Shown piece after piece: positions 51,070 through 59,122 of a DNA stretch of 64,000 bases (the first letter of the stretch is position 1; each line of letters begins with the position of its first letter). Below the pieces are notes generated by a model, which did no database searches, was not told the origin of the DNA, and worked only from the letters and a program-made list of their open reading frames with translations. This stretch comes from Castellaniella hirudinis_A (lineage in GTDB: Bacteria > Pseudomonadota > Gammaproteobacteria > Burkholderiales > Burkholderiaceae_B): the NCBI RefSeq assembly GCF_047468865.1, contig NZ_JBLGTV010000009.1, positions 1 through 64,000 of the forward strand. Direction: 5' to 3'. The position numbers and the translations under genes are program-made.

Positions 51070-51618
51070 TCAGTTCACTGCCGACAAGGAAATGGGGCCG
51101 ATGCGCAGCAAAGGCTCGGCCTCGTGCGCATCCGCCCCAAAAAGTGCCGCCTCGAACAGGGGCGACTCGGTCAGCGGAGCCGCCAACCGATCAGCCAGCC
51201 GCGCAAACAAGCGCCGCGAAGCGTGGTTACCCGGGCCGACGGTGGTTTCGACCCACCGCACGGCCCGCAAAGGCGGGCGCGCCAGCAGCCGGCGCAACAT
51301 GCGCCCCCCGAGCCCCTGGCCACGCGCCCGCGCCTGCACGGCCACCTGCCAGACGAACAGGACATCGTCCCGGCCCGGCGGGCGATACGCCGACACCATG
51401 CCAACGATGCCGTGCTCGTCTTCGGCCAGGATGCAGGTCTGGGGAAAATGCTCCGCCAACAGCAGGTACAGATAGACGGAGTTGAGATCCAGCGGGGGAC
51501 ACTGGGAAACCAGGGCGTGCAAGGCGGGGCCGTCCGCCCAGCGCGGGGGGCGCAGCCGGATCGCATCGCTGTCGGCGCCCGGCTGGACGGCGGGGCGGGG
51601 CACGCCGGGATAAATCAA
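51070..51618 (-). CDS. ectA: L-2,4-diaminobutyric acid acetyltransferase
   Basis: 182-residue GNAT acetyltransferase that makes Ngamma-acetyl-2,4-diaminobutyrate. Conserved stretches are LVSQCPPLDLNSVYLYLLL near residue 40, the acetyl-CoA loop ARGQGLGGRMLRRLL and VETTVGPGNHASRRLFARLA. The start overlaps the ectR stop by four bases, so regulator and enzyme are translated from one message. Confidence 0.96.
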   Translation of the reverse strand: MIYPGVPRPAVQPGADSDAIRLRPPRWADGPALHALVSQCPPLDLNSVYLYLLLAEHFPQTCILAEDEHGIVGMVSAYRPPGRDDVLFVWQVAVQARARGQGLGGRMLRRLLARPPLRAVRWVETTVGPGNHASRRLFARLADRLAAPLTESPLFEAALFGADAHEAEPLLRIGPISLSAVN

Positions 51619-52151
51619 ACGACCAGCCCGGATTCGGGCGCCACGCCCGACGCGGGCACATCCAGCAGGGGCGATTGGACATCCCCCGCCGACGCCACCC
51701 CCGTGCCGGATTCGATCAGATCGACGATGCGCTCCAACGACAGAGTCATGGTGGCCTGTTCGAGTTCGGGCAGGGCCTGCAGGGATTCGGCCAGTTTCTG
51801 CTGCAGGGGGGAAGGCGTGTCGCGCGCCAACTGCCGACCGGCCTCTGTGGCGCTGACGAACACGATGCGGCGGTCGGCGCGCCCTCTTTCACGCACGACC
51901 AGGCCCTTGTCTTCAAGGCGGTCGAGAATGCCCACCACCGTGCTGGCGCTGACGTGGACTTCGCGGCTGATGGCGGTCGCCGTCAGCGGGCCTTTGTCGA
52001 TGACGGTGCGCAGGCATACCAGTTGCGGCCCCGTGATGTGATTGCAGGCCGACAACTGCCGGGAATGCAGGGCCACTGCCCGGGTGATGCGGCGCAAGGC
52101 CCGCAAGATACGCAGGTCATAGGCCTGCTGCGCATCCGTGTCGTTGGTCAT
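51615..52151 (-). CDS. ectR: MarR-family regulator of ectoine synthesis
   Basis: 178-residue MarR-type winged-helix regulator with ALHSRQLSACNHITGPQLVCLRTV, helix-turn-helix TAISREVHVSASTVVGILDRLEDKGLV and wing RGRADRRIVFVSATEAGR. EctR1 proteins of this type act as repressors of ectABC in methylotrophs and other bacteria. It is the first gene of the operon, and a 14-bp palindrome lies just upstream, so autoregulation is likely. Confidence 0.92.
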   Translation of the reverse strand: MTNDTDAQQAYDLRILRALRRITRAVALHSRQLSACNHITGPQLVCLRTVIDKGPLTATAISREVHVSASTVVGILDRLEDKGLVVRERGRADRRIVFVSATEAGRQLARDTPSPLQQKLAESLQALPELEQATMTLSLERIVDLIESGTGVASAGDVQSPLLDVPASGVAPESGLVV

Positions 52152-52175
52152 GGCGTCGAGGCGTCCTCAAAATTA

Positions 52176-52189
52176 ATTTCAGTTGAAAT
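52176..52189. promoter_or_regulatory. Probable EctR operator
   Basis: A perfect 14-bp inverted repeat ATTTCA-GT-TGAAAT lies 25 bases before the ectR start within AT-rich sequence, where the ectRABC promoter should be. Size and symmetry fit a MarR-family dimer. Binding is inferred. Confidence 0.65.
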
Positions 52190-52288
52190 AATAAGACAGA
52201 GAAAGATTCTGGTCAAGAATGAAATCCAGGAGCGCCCGATCTCGCCTGCCGTTTGTCCGCGCAAAGCATTTGATTAAAAACAAAAAAC

Positions 52289-52307
52289 ATATTTGATAAT
52301 CATTTAC
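52289..52307. promoter_or_regulatory. Fur-box-like site upstream of the TonB-dependent receptor
   Basis: The 19-mer centred on TTGATAATCATTTAC matches the Fur consensus at 12 of 19 positions, including the central GATAATCATT. It lies about 120 bases before the receptor start in AT-rich sequence. The receptor is therefore probably repressed by iron. Confidence 0.65.
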
Positions 52308-52424
52308 AAAATTGAATGATTCCTATTAATATTCATCCGATTCATCCTGAACTACAGCTGAATAAATCGCTGGACACCAAACACAACCCTCCCCTCGCTT
52401 CTTTTGCTGGAATCCCGAAGTCCC

Positions 52425-54422
52425 ATGATCTCCGTCCCACGACACCCCCTCCCCTTCTCCCTGTCGCTGCTGGCCATTGCCCTGGCCGCCCCGGCGACGC
52501 AAGCCCAGGAAAACATCACCCAACTGGACAAGGTGGTTGTCTCGGCCACCGGCTATGAGCAAACGGTGGAAGACGCCCCCGCATCCATTACCGTGCTGCC
52601 GCGCGCGGAACTGGAAAAACGTGCCTACAAGGACGTCACCGACGCGCTGAAAGACGTCCCCGGCGTGGTCGTCACCGGCGGGGCCAGCAGCAGCGACATC
52701 AGCATCCGGGGCATGGGCTCGGCCTATACCCTGATCCTGATCGACGGGCGGCGGCAGAATTCACGCGAAACCCGCCCCAACAGCGACAATGCCGGCATCG
52801 AACAAGGCTGGCTGCCGCCGCTGGACGCCATCGAGCGCATCGAAGTGATCCGCGGCCCCATGTCCGCCCTGTACGGATCCGATGCCATGGGCGGGGTCAT
52901 CAACATCATCACCCGCAAGGTTCACCATGAATGGACTGGCTCGGCCCGCGCCGAGGCCACCATCCAGGAAAACCACAATGCGGGCAACACGTACCAGGGC
53001 AGCGTGTACCTGGCCGGCCCCATCAAGGAAGGCCTGCTGGGCGTGCAGTTCTACGGCCAGAACGTCACCCGCCAGGAAGACCACATTCTGAACGGCTTCA
53101 ACCACCAGCAGCAAGAGGCGGGCACGGTCAAGCTCACCCTGACCCCCAACAAAGACCACGACATCGCCGCCGAGGCCAGCCGCACCCTGCAGACGCGCCG
53201 ATCCACCCCGGGCAAATCCAGCGCGGCCACGGGCTGCCGGGGCGAATGCGCGGTGTCCGAAAGCAAGTACGGCCGCAATACCTACGCTCTGCGCCACACA
53301 GGCCGCTGGGGCTGGGCCACGTCCACCACCTATGTGCAACGCGACGAGACCGCCAACGACGGCCGCAACATGTGGCTGGACAACACCGAATTCAACACCC
53401 AGTGGGTGGTGCCGCTGCAGTCCCATACACTGACGATGGGCTACCAGTTTCTGCGCGAGACCCTGCGCGACGACGGCAACCAGTACGCCTCCAGCAACAC
53501 CAACCACCTGGCGCGCAACCAGTGGGCGATTTTCGCGGAAGACGACTGGTTCCTGACCGACACGTTCACCGTGACGGCCGGCCTGCGCGCCACCAACGAC
53601 CAGGACTACGGCAGCCACTGGACGCCGCGCCTGTACGGCGTCTGGCACGCCACCGGCAATCTCAGCGTCAAGGGCGGGGTATCCACGGGCTTCAAGGCGC
53701 CCAGTCTGCGCCAAAGCGTGGCCGATTGGGGACAGATCACGGGCGGTGGCGGCGGCGTGCCCGCCATCATCATGGGCAACCCCGACCTGAAGCCCGAGAC
53801 CAGCGTCAGCCAGGAACTGGGCCTGATCTGGAACAACGGCAGCAACCTGGATGCCAGCGTGATGCTGTTCAACACCGAATTCAAGGACAAGATATCGGAA
53901 ATCCGCCTGTGCACGGACGCCAACCAGCAGCCCACCTGCCACGTGGTGCCGGGCGACGAAGGCTACAAGTTCATCAGCACCCGAACCAATGTGGATCGCG
54001 CCCTGATGCGCGGCGTCGAGGCCACCCTGACGTGGTCCATGACGGACGACCTGCGCCTGGCCACCAACTACACCTATACGTATTCCAGGCAGAAGTCCGG
54101 GCCCTACGAGGGCCAGCCGCTGAACAAAATGCCCCGGCACATGATCAACGCGACGCTGGACTGGGATGCCACGGACAAGCTGGGCGTCTGGTCGCGGGTG
54201 AACTTCCGCAGCCGCACCTCCGAATACCTGAGCCGGACCAGCATGGCCGAAGGCACGCCGTCCTACACTTTCGTGGATGCGGGCTTCAATTACCAGATCA
54301 ACAAGAAAACCAGCATCGGCGTCGGGGTCTACAACCTGCTGGATAAACAAATCAGCTACGACGACTACGACACGGTACTGGATGGCCGCCGCTACTGGGC
54401 GCAGCTGACCGTGGGCTTCTGA
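52425..54422 (+). CDS. TonB-dependent outer-membrane receptor (catecholate siderophore type)
   Basis: 665-residue outer-membrane gated channel. The signal peptide ends near TQAQ (residue 26). The plug domain shows ALKDVPGVVVTGGASSSDISIRGMGS and IERIEVIRGPMSALYGSDAMGGVINIITRK. The beta-barrel ends in the aromatic signature RRYWAQLTVGF. It resembles CirA/FepA/BfrD receptors. The substrate cannot be assigned. A Fur-like site upstream supports iron uptake. ATG at 52425 is preferred over an upstream TTG because it begins the signal peptide. Confidence 0.92.
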   Translation: MISVPRHPLPFSLSLLAIALAAPATQAQENITQLDKVVVSATGYEQTVEDAPASITVLPRAELEKRAYKDVTDALKDVPGVVVTGGASSSDISIRGMGSAYTLILIDGRRQNSRETRPNSDNAGIEQGWLPPLDAIERIEVIRGPMSALYGSDAMGGVINIITRKVHHEWTGSARAEATIQENHNAGNTYQGSVYLAGPIKEGLLGVQFYGQNVTRQEDHILNGFNHQQQEAGTVKLTLTPNKDHDIAAEASRTLQTRRSTPGKSSAATGCRGECAVSESKYGRNTYALRHTGRWGWATSTTYVQRDETANDGRNMWLDNTEFNTQWVVPLQSHTLTMGYQFLRETLRDDGNQYASSNTNHLARNQWAIFAEDDWFLTDTFTVTAGLRATNDQDYGSHWTPRLYGVWHATGNLSVKGGVSTGFKAPSLRQSVADWGQITGGGGGVPAIIMGNPDLKPETSVSQELGLIWNNGSNLDASVMLFNTEFKDKISEIRLCTDANQQPTCHVVPGDEGYKFISTRTNVDRALMRGVEATLTWSMTDDLRLATNYTYTYSRQKSGPYEGQPLNKMPRHMINATLDWDATDKLGVWSRVNFRSRTSEYLSRTSMAEGTPSYTFVDAGFNYQINKKTSIGVGVYNLLDKQISYDDYDTVLDGRRYWAQLTVGF

Positions 54423-54457
54423 CGTCCGAAACCGCTGCGGCCTGAACCCGCGAAACC

Positions 54458-54487
54458 GCAGCCTCCGGCGCGCCCGCCGGAGGCTGC
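54458..54487. terminator. Hairpin between convergent receptor and nirK genes
   Basis: Perfect 13-bp stem (GCAGCCTCCGGCG with CGCCGGAGGCTGC) and a 4-base loop, located in the 71 bases between the two convergent stop codons. It could end transcripts from both sides. No long T run is present, so it may act as a weak or bidirectional terminator. Confidence 0.65.
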
Positions 54488-54493
54488 CGCCCC

Positions 54494-55894
54494 TCAATGC
54501 CCGGAGTTCGGGTCGATGGGCTCGTCGCTGTGGAAGATGCTGTGGTCGGCCTCGCCGTGCACGGTCAGGAAACCGGCCACGCCTTTTTCCACCCGCGACA
54601 GGGCGTGATCGACCAGCAGATAGCGGCCCGGATAGTCGGTGACGAATTCGACCATGGTGGCGCCGCCCGGCGGCACCAGGGTGGTCTGCACGTCCGTCAG
54701 GGGCTTGCTGGTCAGCGACGCCTGGTCATAGACCCGGTCGAAGACCTCGCCGATGACGTGGAAGCTGGAAATCAGGTTGGGCCCCCCCACGCCAAAGAAA
54801 ATCCGCACCGTGTCGCCCACATTGGATTCCATGCTGTAGACCTTGGTCAGGGCGTCCATGGAGCCATTGAACATGACGTGCTCGGGATTTTCGGCCAGCA
54901 GTTTGTCCAGAGAGAATTCCTGCAGGCCGCTGGCGCCGTGCGGCTGGGCGGTATAGAGTTCGCCCTGCATGACGTAGAATTCCTTGTCGACCGCGGGCAG
55001 GCCGCCCTCGGGCTCGACCAGGATCATGCCATACATGCCGTTGGTGATGTGCTGCGCCACCATGGGCGTGGCGCAGTGGTACACGAACAGCCCGACGTGG
55101 TTGGCCTTGAACGTGAACGACTTGGTCTGGCCCGGGGGCACCTGGGTCACGGCCGCCCCGCCGCCCGGGCCGGTCACGGCATGCAGGTCGATGGAATGGA
55201 TGTGCGTGCTGTCCGGCGCATTGGTGATGTTGAAGGTCACGGTGTCGCCCACCCGCACCCGCACGAAGGGGCCGGGGACTTTGTTGTTGAAGGTCCAGAA
55301 CCGATAAGTGCTGTTATCGCCCAGACGGCCTTCGATTTCGGTGGTCAGCAGGTCGATCGTCACATCCTGGGGGCCGCGCTTGCCCACGGGGGTGCCCACC
55401 TGGGCGGGGTCGTGCGCGATCTGCGGGGCCTGCACCTTGATTTCATCCGACGGCTCGCCCACGATGACCCGGCCCACCATGCCGGCGGCCTTGTGGCCCG
55501 GCAAGGTGCACAGGTACTCGAAAGTGCCATTTTTCGCCGCCCGGAATACAATGGCCGTCGCGGCGTTCTTGCCGGAAATATGATCCGACTGCGCTTTGAA
55601 GTCAGGCACCGCGATATCGTGCGTGGCCCCGTCGCCATTGACCAGGTTGATCTGCACCACGGCCCCTTCGGGAACCTTCAGATCGGGGTTGACCTTGCCC
55701 TGGATATCGCCGCGATCCCCGACGAAGACCAATTTGCCATCGGCAATGGCGGTGCGCAGGGTAAAAGTGACATCCGGCTTGTAGCTGACGTCCTGGCTGC
55801 CATGGCCGGCGGCGCCATGATCCGCCCAGGCCGGGCCAAATGCCAAGCCCGCCGCCAGCAGCAGACCGGACAGGACATATCGAATCAATCGCAT
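54494..55894 (-). CDS. nirK: Copper nitrite reductase NirK with an extra N-terminal cupredoxin domain
   Basis: 466-residue periplasmic enzyme reducing nitrite to nitric oxide. After a signal peptide (ending ADH, about 25) comes an extra type-1-copper cupredoxin domain with ligands His92, Cys129, His134 and Met139. The NirK core follows: type-1 ligands His233, Cys274, His282 and Met287, type-2 ligands His238, His273 and His379, and catalytic Asp236. Common NirK is about 370 residues with two domains. This three-domain form resembles that of Hyphomicrobium denitrificans. A GGGGG site precedes the ATG. Confidence 0.93.
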   Translation of the reverse strand: MRLIRYVLSGLLLAAGLAFGPAWADHGAAGHGSQDVSYKPDVTFTLRTAIADGKLVFVGDRGDIQGKVNPDLKVPEGAVVQINLVNGDGATHDIAVPDFKAQSDHISGKNAATAIVFRAAKNGTFEYLCTLPGHKAAGMVGRVIVGEPSDEIKVQAPQIAHDPAQVGTPVGKRGPQDVTIDLLTTEIEGRLGDNSTYRFWTFNNKVPGPFVRVRVGDTVTFNITNAPDSTHIHSIDLHAVTGPGGGAAVTQVPPGQTKSFTFKANHVGLFVYHCATPMVAQHITNGMYGMILVEPEGGLPAVDKEFYVMQGELYTAQPHGASGLQEFSLDKLLAENPEHVMFNGSMDALTKVYSMESNVGDTVRIFFGVGGPNLISSFHVIGEVFDRVYDQASLTSKPLTDVQTTLVPPGGATMVEFVTDYPGRYLLVDHALSRVEKGVAGFLTVHGEADHSIFHSDEPIDPNSGH

Positions 55895-55913
55895 GCTTAC
55901 CCCCAGAAATTAA

Positions 55914-55946
55914 TTGATATCAAAAATATTACCATTTGGATAATAT
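55914..55946. promoter_or_regulatory. Inverted repeats upstream of nirK
   Basis: TTGATATCAA (55914-55923) and ATATTA-CCATTTGGA-TAATAT (55926-55946) lie 20-52 bases upstream of the nirK start in AT-rich sequence. Neither has the Fnr spacing. The second could be an NO-responsive or other repressor site. The rest of the 262-base gap to fnr holds no convincing gene. Confidence 0.45.
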
Positions 55947-56156
55947 AGGCTTTGCGCCACACGGCCTACTGTACCGCGGCCAGGCCGGGTAAGGCGGCCA
56001 ATTGGATGACGTTCACGACAAAAAGCAAGACGGCCAGATAAAAATAAGGACAATTAATGCTACAAGCTACAAATATCCCGGCAACGAACTTATAATCCCC
56101 TTGAAAGCACGGGGGCTTTTCTTCCCGCTGCTTATTTTTTTGCAGGCTGCTTAACT

Positions 56157-56927
56157 TTGGCTGACACCTCCTCCTCCGGCCCTCCCCCCCGGATCACGAT
56201 GCTCAGACGCGTGCCGGTGGCGCCCGACTCCACGCGGTGCTCCACCTGTATGCTCAATGCCATCTGCTTGCCGCTGGGCATGGCGCGCCAGGATGTCGCC
56301 AAGATGGACGAACTCATCAAAGAACGCATCCGTCTGCCCAAAGGGGGCACGCTGTATCGCCAGGGCGACGCCGCAAGCGCCATCTATGGCCTGCGCTCGG
56401 GTTCGATGAAAACCCAGATCGAAGATGCCAGCGGCCAAGTGCAGATCACCGGCTTCCTGCTGCCGGGCGAAATCCTGGGCCTGGACGGCCTGATGCATGC
56501 CCAGCAGGCATCGCACGCCATCGCCCTGGAAGACACCGAAGTCTGTGTCATCCACCTGGACGAAATGGATCGCCTGGCCCCCCAGCTGCCCACGCTGAAC
56601 CTGCAGCTGCGCCGCCTGATGAGCAAGGAAATCAGCCGTTCCCATCAGCAGTTGCTGTCGCTGGGCAGCCTGCGATCCGAACAACGCGTTGCGGCCTTCC
56701 TGCTGAATCTGTCGCAGCGCCTGCAGACGCTGGGCTACTCACCCTACGAATTCATCCTGCGCATGAGCCGCGAAGAAATCGGCAATTTCCTGGGCCTGAC
56801 CCTGGAAACCGTCAGCCGCCTGTTTTCGCGCTTTGCCCGCGAAGGCCTGATCCGCGTCCAGCAGCGCGAAGTGCAGATCCTGGACGTCGTCGGCCTGCAA
56901 ACCCTGGCCGGCGCCGACTGCGCATAG
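56157..56927 (+). CDS. fnr: Fnr/Anr-type oxygen-sensing transcription factor
   Basis: 256-residue Crp/Fnr regulator. The N-terminal cluster ligands Cys28, Cys31 and Cys37 (C-x2-C-x5-C), with Cys130 in TEVCVIHL, match the four cysteines that hold the oxygen-sensitive 4Fe-4S cluster. The cyclic-nucleotide-type fold includes YRQGDAASAIYGLRSGSMKT. The helix-turn-helix GNFLGLTLETVSRLFSRF has the Glu and Arg that read TTGAT-N4-ATCAA. Such sites lie before ccoN and the ccoI-like gene, so this is their likely activator. Confidence 0.95.
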   Translation: MADTSSSGPPPRITMLRRVPVAPDSTRCSTCMLNAICLPLGMARQDVAKMDELIKERIRLPKGGTLYRQGDAASAIYGLRSGSMKTQIEDASGQVQITGFLLPGEILGLDGLMHAQQASHAIALEDTEVCVIHLDEMDRLAPQLPTLNLQLRRLMSKEISRSHQQLLSLGSLRSEQRVAAFLLNLSQRLQTLGYSPYEFILRMSREEIGNFLGLTLETVSRLFSRFAREGLIRVQQREVQILDVVGLQTLAGADCA

Positions 56928-56952
56928 CCAAGGCCCGGGGACGCGCCGGCGG

Positions 56953-57207
56953 TCAATCAATCGGATCGCCGAATTCATCCAACATGACCCCGCGCGGGGC
57001 CAGGCGCAGGGTCAGGGCGCTGGACAAGGCCGCCATGGCCCAGAACAGGAAAAACCCCAGCGTATAGACCGTCAGGCGGCTGGCGCGCCATTCGCCCAAA
57101 AACACCAAATCCAGGGGATCGACCAAGGCAAAGACCAGCCCGCTGGCGACCCCGCCGATCAGGAAGGAAGGCCACAGAATCCACATCAGATCGCGTGTGT
57201 GCAGCAT
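56953..57207 (-). CDS. Small membrane protein of unknown function beside fixH-ccoG
   Basis: 84-residue protein with two predicted membrane helices (about residues 8-28 and 45-67) and a charged C-terminus. I do not recognise a named family. The ATG at 57207 has a GGAGG site six bases upstream. A longer reading to 57222 is less likely. It is last in the ccoG-fixH run, so a role in assembling or tuning the cbb3 oxidase is possible but unproven. Confidence 0.7.
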   Translation of the reverse strand: MLHTRDLMWILWPSFLIGGVASGLVFALVDPLDLVFLGEWRASRLTVYTLGFFLFWAMAALSSALTLRLAPRGVMLDEFGDPID

Positions 57208-57222
57208 AGAAGCCTCCGGCAA

Positions 57223-57453
57223 TCAGGGCTGGCGCACCGATGACGCCTCGGGCGCGGTGACCACCAGCCCCCGCTTGACCCCGCCATCGCGGATTTCCTG
57301 GTCGCCATACGACTGGAACGCCAGAAAAATGGTGATGGCACAGCCCACAACCGCGACCGCCGGGCCCAGCAGCAATAGCCAGGGCCAGCGGTGCCGCCAC
57401 CAGGGGCGGCCTTCGGATAACTGCGATACGTTTTGTGGACTGGCTGACATCAT
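57223..57453 (-). CDS. fixH: Short FixH-like protein
   Basis: 76-residue single-helix membrane protein. PWWRHRWPWLLLLGPAVAVVG matches the start of FixH/CcoH, and the following SYGDQEIRDGGVKRGLVV resembles the segment after the helix. Typical FixH has another 80-100 periplasmic residues that are missing here, and the stop is followed closely by the next gene. It lies downstream of ccoG, the usual place. FixH assists cbb3 oxidase assembly. Confidence 0.72.
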   Translation of the reverse strand: MMSASPQNVSQLSEGRPWWRHRWPWLLLLGPAVAVVGCAITIFLAFQSYGDQEIRDGGVKRGLVVTAPEASSVRQP

Positions 57454-57506
57454 GGTGTCCTTTTCAACAAAAGACCTAGGCGGCGGACATGCCGGGCGGG
57501 TTTGCG

Positions 57507-59012
57507 CTAATTGGGAACATAAAAACTGGATTGCTCTGTCACCTGCGTGGTGTCGTCAGGGCCGCGGATGCCCACGGTTTCGATGCGGATATCGTACAGG
57601 CCCGGCTTCAAGTCGCCCACCGGGGCGCGCAGCACGATCGGCACCAGACGGTTGGACGAGCCTTCGACCCGCACGGTGCTGGCCCCATGATCCGCCGTCA
57701 GCAGGGTCAGGCCCGGCACGCCGTTGGCGGACAGCTCCAGGTCGATGGGGGCTTCGGACGAATTGATGATCTGCAGACGGTAGACGTTTTCGATCTGCCC
57801 CCCGGCGACCTCGCGGCCCAGCGCGCCCCGATCCCGGATCACGTCTACGCGCAGCGTGGTGCGGGTGGCCAGGGAAAACACGAAGCCCAGCGCGATTATC
57901 CCCAGCAGGGCCGAATACGCCAGCACGCGGGGCCGCAGCATGCGCTTGCGCACCTGCGGCTGAGTCAGGCGCTGGGTGATGGCATTGCCTGAAGTGTAGC
58001 GGATCAGGCCGCGCTCGTAGCCCATTTTATCCATGACGGAATCACAGGCATCAACACAGGCGCCGCAGCCGATGCACATGTACTGCAGGCCATCGCGGAT
58101 GTCGATGCCGGTGGGACAGACCTGCACGCACAGGCTGCAATCCACGCAATCGCCCATGCCGGCTTCTTTGTGGTCGATCTTGCGCGAGCGCCCGCCACGC
58201 GGCTCGCCCCGGACGTGGTCGTAGGTCACGACAAAGGTGTCGTCATCCACCATGACGCTTTGGAAGCGCGCATAAGGGCACATGTACTTGCAAACGGCCT
58301 CGCGCATGAACCCGGCATTGCCCCAGGTGGCAAAGGCGTAGAACAGCATCCAGAACCACTGCCAGGGGCCCAGATCGAATGCCAGCAAATGGCTGCCCAG
58401 TTCGCGGATCGGGGCGAAATAGCCGATGAAGGTGTAGCCCGTCCACAGGGCCAGCAGAACCCACAGGCTGTGCTTGGTGGCTTTCAGGCGCAGCTTGCGC
58501 CGGTTCCAGGGCTGTTCGTCCAGGCGAATCCGGGCCAGGCGGTCGCCTTCGACCCTTTTCTCGATCCACATGAACAGCTCGGTATAGACGGTCTGGGGAC
58601 AGGCATAGCCACAGAACAGCCGCCCGGCCATGGCGGTGAACAAAAACAGGGCAAACGCCGACAGCACCAGCAACACCGCCAGATAAATGACGTCCTGGGG
58701 CCACAGCACCATGCCGAACAGATAGAACTTGCGGGCGGCCAGGTCAAACAGCACCGCCTGGCGGTCATGCCACTGAATCCAGGGCAGGCCATAGAAAACG
58801 GCCTGGGTCAGCAGCACCATCAGCACCCGAATCCGGGCAAAATGCCCCTGGGCCGAGCGCGGGTATATCTTGGAACGCACCTCAGCCAGGGCCTTCTCGA
58901 CCTGAGGTGATGCGCCGCCCCCCGAGCCCTTGCGGATACGGCGCACGGGCTTCCAGGCCGGGTCGTCACGCGAAGGGGGCGTGGCGGCCTGTTCGGGGGG
59001 TTGCTTCTGCAT
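57507..59012 (-). CDS. ccoG: CcoG/FixG cbb3 oxidase accessory protein
   Basis: 501-residue polyferredoxin-like membrane protein needed for copper delivery to cbb3 oxidase. Membrane helices occupy the first 250 residues with FCGYACPQTVYTELFMWIE. Two 4Fe-4S motifs follow (CVDCSLCVQVCPTGIDIRDGL and CIGCGACVDACDSVMDKMGY), and a C-terminal Ig-like periplasmic domain completes it. An AGAGGA site precedes the ATG. It follows ccoP after 110 bases containing a hairpin. Confidence 0.96.
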   Translation of the reverse strand: MQKQPPEQAATPPSRDDPAWKPVRRIRKGSGGGASPQVEKALAEVRSKIYPRSAQGHFARIRVLMVLLTQAVFYGLPWIQWHDRQAVLFDLAARKFYLFGMVLWPQDVIYLAVLLVLSAFALFLFTAMAGRLFCGYACPQTVYTELFMWIEKRVEGDRLARIRLDEQPWNRRKLRLKATKHSLWVLLALWTGYTFIGYFAPIRELGSHLLAFDLGPWQWFWMLFYAFATWGNAGFMREAVCKYMCPYARFQSVMVDDDTFVVTYDHVRGEPRGGRSRKIDHKEAGMGDCVDCSLCVQVCPTGIDIRDGLQYMCIGCGACVDACDSVMDKMGYERGLIRYTSGNAITQRLTQPQVRKRMLRPRVLAYSALLGIIALGFVFSLATRTTLRVDVIRDRGALGREVAGGQIENVYRLQIINSSEAPIDLELSANGVPGLTLLTADHGASTVRVEGSSNRLVPIVLRAPVGDLKPGLYDIRIETVGIRGPDDTTQVTEQSSFYVPN

Positions 59013-59080
59013 GATATCCTCTGTTGGCTGGCGTGGTCTGTATGACAGGCCCTTGAAAAATAATGGAAAATTTTTGTCAG

Positions 59081-59108
59081 GCCGCCAGACGTCCAGGACG
59101 CCGGCGGC
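59081..59108 (-). terminator. Hairpin between ccoP and ccoG
   Basis: On the minus strand GCCGCC pairs with GGCGGC and an inner GCGTCC pairs with GGACGT, followed after five bases by AT-rich sequence. It may partially terminate the ccoNOQP message before ccoG. The T run is weak. Confidence 0.5.
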
Positions 59109-59122
59109 CCGTCATGCCGGGA

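Noticed and set aside
55969..56090. Hydrophobic minus-strand reading between nirK and fnr ending VIQLAALPGLAAVQ
   Set aside because: No start codon with a ribosome-binding site in that frame and no family resemblance.
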